Assembly: GCA_047635955.1 (NCBI GenBank)
Contig: JBLIGW010000001.1
Span: 1 to 55,092, forward strand
Origin: WFTC01 sp047635955
GTDB lineage: Bacteria > Patescibacteriota > Gracilibacteria > UBA1369 > 2-02-FULL-48-14
Length of the DNA stretch: 55,092 nt
Direction: 5' to 3'
Both the position numbers and the translations under genes were made by a program. The notes beneath the pieces were generated by a model that did no database searches, was not told the origin of the DNA, and saw only the letters and a list, made by a program, of their open reading frames with translations. This document shows, one piece after another, positions 1 to 8,542 of the stretch (positions are counted from its first letter, which is position 1; every line of letters begins with the position of its first letter).

Positions 1-186
1 CCTCAAGACACACTAATCATTTGTGACCTTGCTGTTTGTTACCTGAACGATCGTCAATTTGAGACAACAATTGCTTTGCTTGAAATGGCACTTCAACTTG
101 ATCCAAAGAATGAAAAAGCAATGGACTGCCTCTCTACAGCTAAGTTCTTTCAAAAAGAATTTGAAAAACTAAAAGCACGGGACTAA
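1..186 (+). CDS. TPR-repeat protein, C-terminal end (5' partial)
   Basis: The reading frame is open from base 1 and ends at TAA 184-186. The 61 visible residues include one tetratricopeptide-like helix pair (A-x-x-Y-L-N-x-x-x-F-E-x-A-I-x-x-x-E-x-A-L-x-L-D-P-x-N pattern), followed by a short charged helical tail. TPR proteins are protein-protein interaction scaffolds. The start and the rest of the protein lie outside the window, so cellular role and partners cannot be told. The TPR call rests on a single repeat with the typical Leu-Asp-Pro-Lys-Asn ending. Confidence 0.7.
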   Translation, partial: PQDTLIICDLAVCYLNDRQFETTIALLEMALQLDPKNEKAMDCLSTAKFFQKEFEKLKARD

Positions 187-206
187 GCAATACAACAAAT
201 TACAAT

Positions 207-235
207 TTGACAAGCGACTCTTAAGCTAGTAGGGT
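207..235 (+). promoter_or_regulatory. weak sigma70-like promoter before the 83-aa ORF
   Basis: TTGACA (207-212), 17-nt spacer, TAGGGT (230-235). The -35 is perfect but the -10 is poor. A transcript from about 242 would run through the hairpin at 258-282 before reaching the 83-aa ORF. Confidence 0.3.
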
Positions 236-257
236 CGGAGTTGTTTTAAACACTCAA

Positions 258-291
258 ACGCCCCTTCACTGAAGATCGGCGTATATTTTTA
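258..291 (+). terminator. hairpin plus T-rich tract after the TPR gene
   Basis: ACGCC (258-262) pairs with GGCGT (278-282), with an inner short CTTC/GAAG stem, followed by ATATTTTTA. It could end the TPR transcript or act as a leader hairpin for the next ORF. Stability is moderate. Confidence 0.4.
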
Positions 292-309
292 CTTTTAAAC
301 CCCAATCAC

Positions 310-561
310 ATGGAACAAGCATCCAACAATCACAAATTACCTGAAATAAGTGATGAGGTAAAAGCCTCAATTTTAGCCAAGATATTAAATGGAGCTGATC
401 CTGTAGAAATTGGGCAAGCAAAACCCGATGATATAGACATGAGACTTGACGAGTGGTTTGAGAATATATGTATATTAAACGACAGAGCTAAGACACTAAG
501 AGCTGACAATACAGAAATATCAACTACTGACTTCAATCAAAAAATTCAAGACACACTTTAA
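310..561 (+). CDS. small hypothetical protein, 83 aa
   Basis: ATG at 310, TAA at 559-561. The product is acidic, soluble and probably helical, with no signal peptide, membrane segment or cysteine motif, and matches no family I recognise. It sits alone between the TPR gene end and rnpB, whose promoter begins 27 nt after its stop. An antisense ORF of similar size covers the same bases, but this strand has the more natural amino-acid composition. Existence as a gene is likely but not certain. Confidence 0.5.
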   Translation: MEQASNNHKLPEISDEVKASILAKILNGADPVEIGQAKPDDIDMRLDEWFENICILNDRAKTLRADNTEISTTDFNQKIQDTL

Positions 562-587
562 GACTCAAAAGATAATATTTACAGGTA

Positions 588-616
588 TTGTCAAAACCCG
601 CCTCTCTTGATACACT
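588..616 (+). promoter_or_regulatory. sigma70-type promoter of rnpB
   Basis: TTGTCA (588-593), 17-nt spacer, TACACT (611-616). The expected +1 is near 622, which is exactly where the P1 helix of RNase P RNA begins, so promoter and RNA end support each other. Confidence 0.75.
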
Positions 617-621
617 CACTC

Positions 622-993
622 GGCAAAAAACCTTCGAGTGACCGCGCTGTGTGAATTCGTTCATGCATCGAGGAAAGTCCGATCAACAGAGGCAGGAACG
701 TCGTTAACGACGACCGCATGGGGACCTAAAAAACCCCTTGTAGGGAAAGTGCCGCAGAGACGATAGACGTGAAACGCCCCCTCTACTTATCGTAGTACGG
801 GGAGCCCCCTCGTGAGAGGGAGCGCGTGGTAAACCCGTTCTGTTGCAAGGTGAGAATGGAACTTGGGAATCGGCTTGCCTCATGCCCCCAGGTGCTTACC
901 GCTAGAGCCACTCAGCAATGAATGGCCTAGATAGATGGTCACAATGGAAGCTTGCTTCCATACAGAACTCGGCTTATGACGGGGTTTTTTGCC
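622..993 (+). ncRNA. rnpB: RNase P RNA (bacterial type A)
   Basis: Catalytic RNA of RNase P, which matures tRNA 5' ends together with RnpA (encoded at 27324). The conserved GAGGAAAGTCCG box lies at 670-681. Further type A landmarks are GGTAAACCC near 830, the CAAGG/GAGAATGG segment, and ACAGAACTCGGCTTA near the 3' end. The ends are set by an 11-bp perfect P1 helix, GGCAAAAAACC (622-632) with GGTTTTTTGCC (983-993). The T6 run in the 3' strand of P1 may also help end transcription, because the opposing gene's stop codon begins one base later at 994. Confidence 0.95.
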
Positions 994-1458
994 CTATTCA
1001 ATAACAATACTTGATACTTCTTCAGGAACTTCAGTCAATTGAGCCGCAACGACTCCGTCAACATTAGTTTCACATTCTTGACCTTCGTATTGAGTCATAT
1101 CTTCAACAAAGTTAACCGTAAGTAGTTCACCGTCCAATGAAGTTTCAACAACGACATCAAGACTACAAACCTCGCTAATGTTTTTTGCTACGAAAACTCC
1201 TTCACCAAAATCAATTTCTGGAAGGGTAACTCCAGATTCACAAAGCTCACTTGAGTCTCCAAGCTTGTTGATTTCACTTTGAAAGTTTGAATATTGAGCA
1301 GGACTTTTGATCACAACAGATCCTCCCTTTTGAGCCAATGCTTCCGTGACACAACCTGTAAGCTGGTCAGTAAGATTGGTAACAGTTAGGTCTACCGCTC
1401 CACTTTGACAACCGGAAAGAGCCAAAAGAGTGGCGAAAGCTAGTGTTTTTTTAAACAT
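994..1458 (-). CDS. putative lipoprotein, 154 aa
   Basis: The N-terminus has a charged start, a hydrophobic stretch and the lipobox L-A-L-S-G-C (Cys about residue 17), so export by Sec and lipid anchoring to the outer face of the membrane is expected. The mature part is acidic, with about four further cysteines that could form disulfides, and probably beta-rich. No family recognised. The gene is convergent with rnpB (stop at 994, one base after P1) and divergent from the sugar transferase at 1533. Confidence 0.75.
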   Translation of the reverse strand: MFKKTLAFATLLALSGCQSGAVDLTVTNLTDQLTGCVTEALAQKGGSVVIKSPAQYSNFQSEINKLGDSSELCESGVTLPEIDFGEGVFVAKNISEVCSLDVVVETSLDGELLTVNFVEDMTQYEGQECETNVDGVVAAQLTEVPEEVSSIVIE

Positions 1459-1476
1459 AAGTTTTAGGTTAATTAC

Positions 1477-1505
1477 TTGTGTACAGAGTAGGTTATCGTT
1501 AGATT
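1477..1505 (+). promoter_or_regulatory. possible promoter of the sugar transferase
   Basis: TTGTGT (1477-1482), 17-nt spacer, TAGATT (1500-1505), with ATG at 1533. A reasonable but not strong match. Confidence 0.35.
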
Positions 1506-1532
1506 TCTAACAAGAGCCTAGCCTCAAAAAAC

Positions 1533-2978
1533 ATGAAACGATCTGAAATTGCATTCGGTTTAGTCAAACTTCCTCTGGATTTTGGACTAACGGTGCTCAG
1601 TTTTTACTGGGGCTATCATTTAAGAACTCAAGGTGACTTCATCCCAAAAATTCAATTGCCTTTGAATTTGGACACCTTCCCTCCGCTAAATGAGTACATG
1701 GAACTCAGTCTGCTTTTTGCAGGTTTTCTAGTTATTGTTTTTGCCCTAAACGGAGTCTACAAACTAAAAACCACCGATTCTTTTCTACATGAAATCCGGC
1801 GTGTCTTTAGTTGTAGCGGTGTCTGGCTACTCGTACTCATGTCCTATTTCTTTGTGGTTCATGAAGTTTTCTTTTCACGATTGGTACTCGGATTCAGTGT
1901 AGGTATCACAGTGATTTTGCTTGTAAGTATGCGTTTAATTCTAAAAGAGTTTCAAAACATGCTGCTTAGAGCCAATATTGGTAAACAACGCGTACTTTTA
2001 ATTGGTTCAAATAAAATCACAATCAAACTAGCTAAGAAACTTGAGAAAGACCCACGCTACAAAGTAGTTGGCTACCTCACCAGAGGAAGTAAAAAGATTG
2101 CTGACCTCAAACGACTAGGAACTCTAAAAGATTTAGAAAGGATCACTAGAAAGTACCAAGTAGATGAAATTATACAAACCAGCCAAGTTTTCAGTGAGAT
2201 TCAAGATCACGACATTTTAGAATACTGTCAGGCCAATCACCTAGACTACCGATTTGTTCCAGACATTCTTGCGGTAGAACGAAGTAATATTGAGATCATT
2301 CCACTTGCAGGATTCCCACTCATTCACCTCAAACCAACTCGGCTAGACGGTTGGGGTAAAGTAAGTAAACGAGTAATGGACATTGGTATATCAAGCTCAG
2401 CTTTAATTCTTTTAAGCCCTCTACTGCTCTTGATTTCTATTGGAATTAAATTCGACTCCAAAGGGCCAGTGCTTTTCTGCCGACTACCAGATGGAAGTCC
2501 TGCCAATCGAATTGGACAAGCTGGAAGCAAGTTTCAATTCTACAAATTCAGAACCATGAAAGACAACAGCCATGACCTTAGGTACACGGAACTCGCACAC
2601 AAAAATCACAGAAAAGGCAGTCCACTTGTAAAGATTAAAAACGACCCTCGCGTAACTAAATTTGGAAATTTCCTCAGACGTAGTAGTTTCGATGAATTCC
2701 CTCAGCTCTGGAACGTGCTTCGAGGAGACATGAGCCTGGTTGGACCACGACCTCACCTCCCTGAAGAAGTAGCCAAATATGAAAAACACCACAAGTTCCT
2801 GCTCACCATTAAACCAGGAATCACTGGGCTAAGCCAAACCAGCGGACGCAGCGATTTAGACTTCGAAGAAGAAGTACGACTCGATAGCTACTACATCAAA
2901 CACTGGTCTTTATTCCAAGATTTACGTATTCTTGTAAAGACCGTCTTCGTAGTACTTGGAGGCAAGGCGGCCGACTAA
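1533..2978 (+). CDS. undecaprenyl-phosphate sugar-1-phosphate transferase (WcaJ/WbaP type)
   Basis: This membrane enzyme transfers a hexose-1-phosphate from a nucleotide sugar to undecaprenyl phosphate, the first step in surface glycan synthesis. The architecture (481 aa) is the polytopic polyprenyl glycosylphosphotransferase type: about four N-terminal TM segments (residues ~10-135), a Rossmann-like nucleotide-binding domain (~148-260), then the bacterial sugar transferase domain (~275-481) with its own hydrophobic re-entrant helix (~284-305). Family motifs visible: K-F-R-T-M (~340), R-R-x-S-x-D-E-F-P-Q-L-W-N-V (~380), G-P-R-P-H-L-P (~405) and G-I-T-G-L-S-Q (~430). The sugar substrate cannot be told. 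The next gene (DUF389) starts 19 bases after its stop and may be co-transcribed. Confidence 0.92.
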   Translation: MKRSEIAFGLVKLPLDFGLTVLSFYWGYHLRTQGDFIPKIQLPLNLDTFPPLNEYMELSLLFAGFLVIVFALNGVYKLKTTDSFLHEIRRVFSCSGVWLLVLMSYFFVVHEVFFSRLVLGFSVGITVILLVSMRLILKEFQNMLLRANIGKQRVLLIGSNKITIKLAKKLEKDPRYKVVGYLTRGSKKIADLKRLGTLKDLERITRKYQVDEIIQTSQVFSEIQDHDILEYCQANHLDYRFVPDILAVERSNIEIIPLAGFPLIHLKPTRLDGWGKVSKRVMDIGISSSALILLSPLLLLISIGIKFDSKGPVLFCRLPDGSPANRIGQAGSKFQFYKFRTMKDNSHDLRYTELAHKNHRKGSPLVKIKNDPRVTKFGNFLRRSSFDEFPQLWNVLRGDMSLVGPRPHLPEEVAKYEKHHKFLLTIKPGITGLSQTSGRSDLDFEEEVRLDSYYIKHWSLFQDLRILVKTVFVVLGGKAAD

Positions 2979-2997
2979 ACAGTCACCCCACCACGCC

Positions 2998-3693
2998 ATG
3001 TTTAAATTTTTCGAGAATCATTTCAAACTGCATCAAGAACGCAAAGTCTTTACCGACTCCATTCAAAGACTCATCGAAGAAAGTAGCCTCACCGGAAGCT
3101 TCTTTTTGCTGACCATTATTTCAGCCGCCATCGCCACTCTAGGAATCGCCATGAACAGCTCCAGTATCTTGATTGGTTCAATGCTCATCGCCCCCCTACT
3201 CATCCCCGTAATCAGCCTCAGCGTCGGTGTGGGAGCAGGAAGTATACGATTAATACTCAGCTCATTACAATCTTTAAGTATTGGCCTCATTCTTTCCGTA
3301 GTTGTCGCCTACTTCATGGCTCGAGCAATTTTACCTATTGAACTGGATGAAACACTTTATCAAAATTTCTCAGATAGCTTTCTCTACGCAATCGTAGCTC
3401 TTTTCTCTGGAATTTTGGCCGTTTATAGTTGGTTCACACCCAAAACGGACATGATTATTCCTGGAGTTGGGATTGCCGTTGCCTTAGTCCCACCACTCGC
3501 CTTTTTAGGAGTTGTACTTGCCACTCATGAAACCAAGTTCTTCATTGATATTCTTCAACTGATTTTCGTCAATTTGACTGGAATTTTTCTCGGAGGATTT
3601 ATCACCTTTCTGATCATGTCTCTATTCAGCAAACAATCCAATATAGAACGCGGTACTCAAGTTGAAGAACAAATAGATAAGACAAAGAAATAA
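2998..3693 (+). CDS. DUF389 (TIGR00341-type) membrane protein
   Basis: A 231-aa polytopic inner-membrane protein of unknown function. About five to six TM segments are visible; the family signature of small residues and prolines lies around residues 45-75 (S-S-x-x-L-I-G-S-M-L-I-A-P-L-L-x-P). The tail is charged. The frame is open upstream to 2956, but that start would overlap the sugar transferase and add an unrelated basic leader, so the ATG at 2998 is chosen. DUF389 proteins are widespread; no reaction is established. The position suggests an operon with the upstream transferase, but a shared job is not implied. Confidence 0.85.
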   Translation: MFKFFENHFKLHQERKVFTDSIQRLIEESSLTGSFFLLTIISAAIATLGIAMNSSSILIGSMLIAPLLIPVISLSVGVGAGSIRLILSSLQSLSIGLILSVVVAYFMARAILPIELDETLYQNFSDSFLYAIVALFSGILAVYSWFTPKTDMIIPGVGIAVALVPPLAFLGVVLATHETKFFIDILQLIFVNLTGIFLGGFITFLIMSLFSKQSNIERGTQVEEQIDKTKK

Positions 3694-3757
3694 GCGCTTA
3701 TCCACGATGACTTGTCCTAACTTACATGATATTCTCCCTCCGAATTAAACAAAAGTT

Positions 3758-6151
3758 ATGCCAATCTTAAAAATCATTGAAAAACTGCTTGGGGACTCCA
3801 ATAAAAAGGAACTGAAGAAGATTTCTGCCGTTGTAGAAAAAATCAAAGAAATTGAAGTTGAATACCAACTACAGCTCGAAGAAGAAGACATTCAAAAGAA
3901 AACAGCTGAATTCAGAAAACGTTTAGAAGAAGGTGAAACCGTAGATGACCTATTACCTGAAGCCTTTGCTTTAGTGAAATTTGCTTGTAGAAAACTAATG
4001 GGGAAAAGCTGGCAAGTTCGTGAAGATGAATACACTTGGGACATGGTCCCTTATGACGTTCAATTGATTGGTGGAATAGTGATGCATCAAGGAATGATTG
4101 CCGAAATGCGAACGGGTGAAGGTAAAACCCTCGTGTGCACCCTCCCTATCTACCTCAATGCCCTCACAGGGAAAGGAGTTTATGTAGTGACCGTTAATGA
4201 CTACCTCGCTGAACGTGACTCCGAATGGATGGGCGGACTTTTCCGATTCCTAGGGCTCACCGTTGGGAATATTAAACGAGGTCAAAATACTGAAGAAAAG
4301 AAAGATGCCTACAATGCGGATGTGACTTACGGAACAAACAATGAATATGGTTTCGACTACCTTCGAGACAATATGGCTCAAACTAAAGATAAAATCGTTC
4401 AACGAAAACTTCACTTCGCTATTATCGATGAAGTAGATTCAATCCTCGTAGATGAATCTCGAACGCCACTGATTATTTCTGCTCCAGGGGAAGAATCAAC
4501 TGAAAAGTACACGCTTTACAACAAGCTTGTTCGTCAGTTGGATGAGAATACTCACTACAATGTTGATGAGAAACAACGAGTCGCTTCACTCAGTGAAGAA
4601 GGAATCAAAAAGATGGAAGAACTCATGGGAGTTGATAACATTTACACTGAAAAAGGCTTTGGTGAAGTTCACCACATTGAACAAGCCCTTCGTGCTAATT
4701 TTGTTTATAAAAAAGACAGTGACTATGTAGTTCAAGATGGAAGCGTAATGATTGTGGACGAATTCACCGGACGACTCATGCCGGGACGACGTTACGGGCA
4801 AGGTTTGCACCAAGCGGTAGAAGCCAAAGAAACAGTAGATATTAAACGTGAAAGCCGAACTCTAGCGACCATCACATTCCAAAATTATTTCCGTATGTTT
4901 GAAAAACTCGCGGGGATGACAGGAACGGCCGTAACTGAAGAAGAGGAGTTCGCCAGTATTTATGGCCTCAATGTGATTCCAGTTCCTACTCACAGACCCG
5001 TGGTTCGTGATGATATGTCCGATGCGATTTTCAAAAACATCACTGGAAAGTTCAATGCCATTGCTGATAAAGCAAAAGAGCTTAATGAAAAAGGACAACC
5101 TATCTTGATTGGAACCATCTCTGTAGAAAAGTCAGAAACCCTTTCTAAACTACTCAAAAAACGAGGGATCCCTCACAATGTTTTGAATGCCAAAGCCCAT
5201 GAACGTGAAGCGGAAATCGTTTCAAATGCTGGGCAAAAAGGAGCCGTTACCATCGCTACCAATATGGCTGGGCGTGGAACCGACATCAAACTTGGTGAAG
5301 GTGTAAAAGAACTCGGTGGTCTTTACGTAATGGGGTCAGAACGACATGAATCTCGACGAATCGACAACCAGCTCCGTGGACGTTCAGGACGTCAAGGAGA
5401 CCCAGGTGCCAGTCAATTTTACGTATCCATGGAAGACGACCTAATGCGAATTTTTGGAGGAGAACGACTAAAAGACTTAATGGAAAAGATGGGATTCCCT
5501 GAAGACATGCCTATTCAGAATGGAATGATCTCAGGCCGAATTGAAGGAGCTCAAAAGAAAGTAGAAGGTCGCAATTTCGACATCCGTAAACACCTAGTTC
5601 AATACGACGATGTAATGAATAAACACCGAGAAATTATTTACGACCGACGTCGTAATGTTCTATTTGAAGAAAGCCTAAAGAATGAAATGATTGTGCTTGT
5701 TGAACAAGAAGTTGAAAAAATTGTGCTTCGACACCCAGGTGACAACAAAGAAATGTCTGAAGTAGTGAATGCCCTTCATAGAAATGAAGCCTCACCTCTT
5801 GCTCAAGAAACATTAGATGGAATGGACAGCGAATCCCAGATCCGACTGATTACCAAACATTTAGAATCGGAATACACAGCCAAAGAAGCAGCACTTCCTG
5901 AACCAGGAATCATGAGGAAAGCAGAACGAATGATCATGCTTCGAATCATCGACATTCACTGGATGCGTCACATCTCTGAACTCAAAGATCTACGTGGAGC
6001 AGTTTCTCTCTCTGGATACGGTCAACGAGACCCACTCATTGAATACCAAAACTTAGCCTTCGGTTCTTTCCAAGACATGCTTGCTAAAATTGACCGCAAC
6101 ATTGTGAGCAGTCTCTTCCGAGTGAAAATCAACGTAAAGCCGAGATCTTAA
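3758..6151 (+). CDS. secA: preprotein translocase ATPase SecA
   Basis: Cytosolic/peripheral ATPase that drives proteins through SecYEG. 797 aa. Seen in order: nucleotide-binding fold with Walker A G-E-G-K-T (~120-124), Walker B-like D-E-V-D-S-I-L (~224), the preprotein cross-linking region, A-G-M-T-G-T (~385), second nucleotide-binding domain with G-R-G-T-D (~504) and R-G-R-S-G-R-Q-G-D-P-G, then the helical scaffold/wing domain with the D-D-V-x-N-K-H-R motif. The protein ends right after the scaffold: the C-terminal linker and Cys-rich zinc/SecB-binding motif found in many SecA proteins are absent. There is no SD before the ATG. It overlaps the convergent FG-GAP gene by 23 bases. Confidence 0.97.
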   Translation: MPILKIIEKLLGDSNKKELKKISAVVEKIKEIEVEYQLQLEEEDIQKKTAEFRKRLEEGETVDDLLPEAFALVKFACRKLMGKSWQVREDEYTWDMVPYDVQLIGGIVMHQGMIAEMRTGEGKTLVCTLPIYLNALTGKGVYVVTVNDYLAERDSEWMGGLFRFLGLTVGNIKRGQNTEEKKDAYNADVTYGTNNEYGFDYLRDNMAQTKDKIVQRKLHFAIIDEVDSILVDESRTPLIISAPGEESTEKYTLYNKLVRQLDENTHYNVDEKQRVASLSEEGIKKMEELMGVDNIYTEKGFGEVHHIEQALRANFVYKKDSDYVVQDGSVMIVDEFTGRLMPGRRYGQGLHQAVEAKETVDIKRESRTLATITFQNYFRMFEKLAGMTGTAVTEEEEFASIYGLNVIPVPTHRPVVRDDMSDAIFKNITGKFNAIADKAKELNEKGQPILIGTISVEKSETLSKLLKKRGIPHNVLNAKAHEREAEIVSNAGQKGAVTIATNMAGRGTDIKLGEGVKELGGLYVMGSERHESRRIDNQLRGRSGRQGDPGASQFYVSMEDDLMRIFGGERLKDLMEKMGFPEDMPIQNGMISGRIEGAQKKVEGRNFDIRKHLVQYDDVMNKHREIIYDRRRNVLFEESLKNEMIVLVEQEVEKIVLRHPGDNKEMSEVVNALHRNEASPLAQETLDGMDSESQIRLITKHLESEYTAKEAALPEPGIMRKAERMIMLRIIDIHWMRHISELKDLRGAVSLSGYGQRDPLIEYQNLAFGSFQDMLAKIDRNIVSSLFRVKINVKPRS

Positions 6152-7727
6152 TCCAGGTATCTACCTCAAGATCCTCATAAACTTCTGTATCACCACTCAC
6201 CCACTCAATGGTGAGTGAGCTTACTTGCAAATCATTTCCCAGACCAAAAATCACATCTGAACTTTGATCGGAGAGTAAACCATGACTCGAGAACACACGC
6301 TTCACCAGGAGCCTGCCGTCTTGTTTTTCAAGCGTGAGCCTGGCACCTAGTGTACTCACATCATCAGGCAGCTCCACCGCCAGATAATGGTTTTCTCCTC
6401 CGTCATTTAGAAAGGCACGGGAAGGACCCGCCAAATTCACATAAAGCAGATCAAGCTGCCCATCTTTATTGAAATCAGATACTAGTGGAGCAATCCCATA
6501 ATAGTAATTTTCAACACCCGCCAGTGAGGTCACGGCTTGATAAAGTCCCGATTCGTCTTGAGTCAATAAACGTCCAGGCAATTTACTCAGTTTATGAGCG
6601 GGCCACTTGATGTAGCTTTGCATAACCAACAACTCAGGATTTCCATTCAAATTTAAATCAGCAAAGACACTTCCCCAGCCAAATTCGTAGCCCGTGAGTC
6701 CATAGTCAGCATTTCCTTGAGAGAACTCAAAGTTTCCTTCGTTAATGAGCAAACTCCATTCCGGATCAAAGCTCTGATCAGCATTTAGATCCCCTCGCGC
6801 CGTCGCCAAAGGAATGGTGGATCCCGTATTGCTAAAGAACAGATCAGCATCTCCATCACTATCCACATCCCCTATCGCCAGTCCCATCCAGAAGCCATAG
6901 CCACTAGGCAGTGAAATTTCTGTAAAGGTCTCGTCACCATTATTTTTAAAGATCTGAATCAAATCAGTATTGGTCGCAATTACCAAATCTTCATTGAGAT
7001 CCCCATTGAGATCCACAAAAGAACTGAGGAAAGTATTTTGACTGAAGCTAAGACCCATCTCTTCCGTTGCATCTCTAAAGGTATTGTCTCCATTATTCAT
7101 CAACATAATATTAGCCGAGAGATTTGAAGGGTCATTAAAAGTCCCCGTTCGAAACACAGCCGGATTCTTAAAGGTACTCACATATAAATCCACGAAGCCA
7201 TCACGGTTCACGTCCGTACTCGCCAAGGAAAAAGGCCGTGCATTACTTTCATAATCCACTTCTATAATTTCTTCAGTGAAAACGCCCCCTTCATTTGTAT
7301 AAAAATAAATTTCTTCACTTCGTGCTACAAAAAGGTCCACATCCCCATCTTGATCAGCATCCACTGAAATCGCTCCAAAGCCCGCCGAATTGTTGGAAAG
7401 CCCAGTACCTTGGGTAATATCTACGAAATTTTCACCATCAAATTTCATCAAGGCATCGGATTGCCCTTCAGCCCCTCCCAGAAAGACTTCGTCCACGCCG
7501 TCTCCATCTATATCAATCAGGGCCGAACCTAAAAAGTACTCCCCACCTTCATGAGTAAAGGGGAAATCCACCTCATTGAAACTAGGCACATAATATTCTT
7601 CATTATCGCTTTCTAGCATGGTCACCTCCTCCAAGACCTCTTGAGTGAAATAGGGTTTAGCAAGAAAAACTCCCACTCCAATGAGGATGATAAGGGCCAC
7701 TAGTATCCATAGTTTATGTTTTTTCAT
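6129..7727 (-). CDS. membrane-anchored FG-GAP/VCBS propeller protein with ASPIC/UnbV domain
   Basis: 532 aa. N-terminal TM anchor (residues ~6-25), then repeated D-x-D-x-D-G-x-x-D-L calcium-loop motifs typical of FG-GAP/VCBS blades: examples near residues 70, 100, 120, 165, 245 and 285. They suggest a seven-bladed integrin-like propeller outside the cell. The C-terminal ~70 residues match the ASPIC/UnbV domain (G-A-R-L-T-L, then S-S-H-G-L-L-S, then G-L-G near the end), the CRTAC1-like arrangement. Such proteins are thought to act in surface adhesion or carbohydrate binding; no enzyme function is shown. Its -10 box ends exactly 6 nt before the ATG (leaderless type). Its 3' end overlaps secA by 23 bp. 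Confidence 0.88.
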   Translation of the reverse strand: MKKHKLWILVALIILIGVGVFLAKPYFTQEVLEEVTMLESDNEEYYVPSFNEVDFPFTHEGGEYFLGSALIDIDGDGVDEVFLGGAEGQSDALMKFDGENFVDITQGTGLSNNSAGFGAISVDADQDGDVDLFVARSEEIYFYTNEGGVFTEEIIEVDYESNARPFSLASTDVNRDGFVDLYVSTFKNPAVFRTGTFNDPSNLSANIMLMNNGDNTFRDATEEMGLSFSQNTFLSSFVDLNGDLNEDLVIATNTDLIQIFKNNGDETFTEISLPSGYGFWMGLAIGDVDSDGDADLFFSNTGSTIPLATARGDLNADQSFDPEWSLLINEGNFEFSQGNADYGLTGYEFGWGSVFADLNLNGNPELLVMQSYIKWPAHKLSKLPGRLLTQDESGLYQAVTSLAGVENYYYGIAPLVSDFNKDGQLDLLYVNLAGPSRAFLNDGGENHYLAVELPDDVSTLGARLTLEKQDGRLLVKRVFSSHGLLSDQSSDVIFGLGNDLQVSSLTIEWVSGDTEVYEDLEVDTWIKISALR

Positions 7728-7733
7728 AAATGA

Positions 7734-7762
7734 AGTTTACTCCAAGTTTACTCATTTATGAA
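7734..7762 (-). promoter_or_regulatory. leaderless-type promoter of the FG-GAP gene
   Basis: On the minus strand: TTCATA (7757-7762), 17-nt spacer, TAAACT (7734-7739), then six bases and the ATG at 7727, so the expected +1 is the A of ATG. Confidence 0.45.
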
Positions 7763-7792
7763 AGTTTTCATTTACCAATAAATTGTTTCAAG

Positions 7793-8440
7793 TTAAAAGC
7801 CCTTGAAACACGAATACAGCGTATCAAAGGCTAGCTTCGTATCTTCATGATCCACGAAAATCATGAATTCCGTGTAGGTGGAAAAGACCTCGACTAGATT
7901 CACCCCTTGAAGGCTTGTTTTCTGAAGGACAAGATAAAGAAAACCAGGAGATTTAGTATATTCCGCATCAAACTGAACCCCTATCCCAGTAATATTTTTT
8001 TTAATAAAGATCGGCTCATCCTTAATAAATTCCGGCATTCGTTCTAGAAAGCCAAGTTCTACAATAATTGTAATCTCCTTACTACTCTCTGAGATTGAAA
8101 TAAATCCTTTATATTTCTGTATCCATTTATAAAAGTCGTTCACCTGCTTATGAATAGCGGGTGTTTTAGCAAAAGTAGCCGTGAACAGGTTTGCTTGCAC
8201 AGAAATTTTCTGGACTAAAAACTCATCCGTCAGTTTATAAGTTTTAGTGAAGTCACGCTGTATTCTCGAAAGATTCATAAGAATTGCGCTCTCTTTTACT
8301 TCTTTCTGAAGACGCGCCTCCACCAATGGTTTCAGATAACGCGCAAGCTGAGATAAATTAAAAAGCCGGTGCGAAAGACCCGCTTTCAAAAAACTGTTTA
8401 CATTTATTATTGTACTGAGTGCATCTGATATTTTCAACAT
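7793..8440 (-). CDS. ACT-like regulatory protein next to aspartokinase operon
   Basis: 215 aa, soluble. The N-terminal half (~1-75) is helical and basic (a conserved-looking R-L-F-N-L-S-x-L-A-R-Y-L-K-P segment and A-I-L-M-N-L-S-R-I-Q). The C-terminal half alternates beta strands and helices and ends with an ACT-like pattern (G-V-N-L-V-E-V-F-S-T-Y-T-E-F-M-I-F-V). ACT domains bind amino acids and commonly regulate aspartate-family enzymes. The gene lies head-to-head with an aspartokinase-like gene 102 bases away, which fits a regulatory role. Family assignment is by pattern only. A TATAAA box ends eight bases before the ATG. Confidence 0.55.
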   Translation of the reverse strand: MLKISDALSTIINVNSFLKAGLSHRLFNLSQLARYLKPLVEARLQKEVKESAILMNLSRIQRDFTKTYKLTDEFLVQKISVQANLFTATFAKTPAIHKQVNDFYKWIQKYKGFISISESSKEITIIVELGFLERMPEFIKDEPIFIKKNITGIGVQFDAEYTKSPGFLYLVLQKTSLQGVNLVEVFSTYTEFMIFVDHEDTKLAFDTLYSCFKGF

Positions 8441-8542
8441 AATATAAATTTATAACATTTTCGTATAAAAATCCATACTTTTGACAATAAACTTTACCTG
8501 TTCGAAGCTGAAGGGTAAAACAGATATAAGTTAATACAAGTT

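Noticed and set aside
3758..6151. Antisense and alternate-frame ORFs inside secA, xfp, ftsK and other large genes
   Set aside because: They lie wholly within strongly supported genes, have no promoters, and their composition is what shadow frames give.
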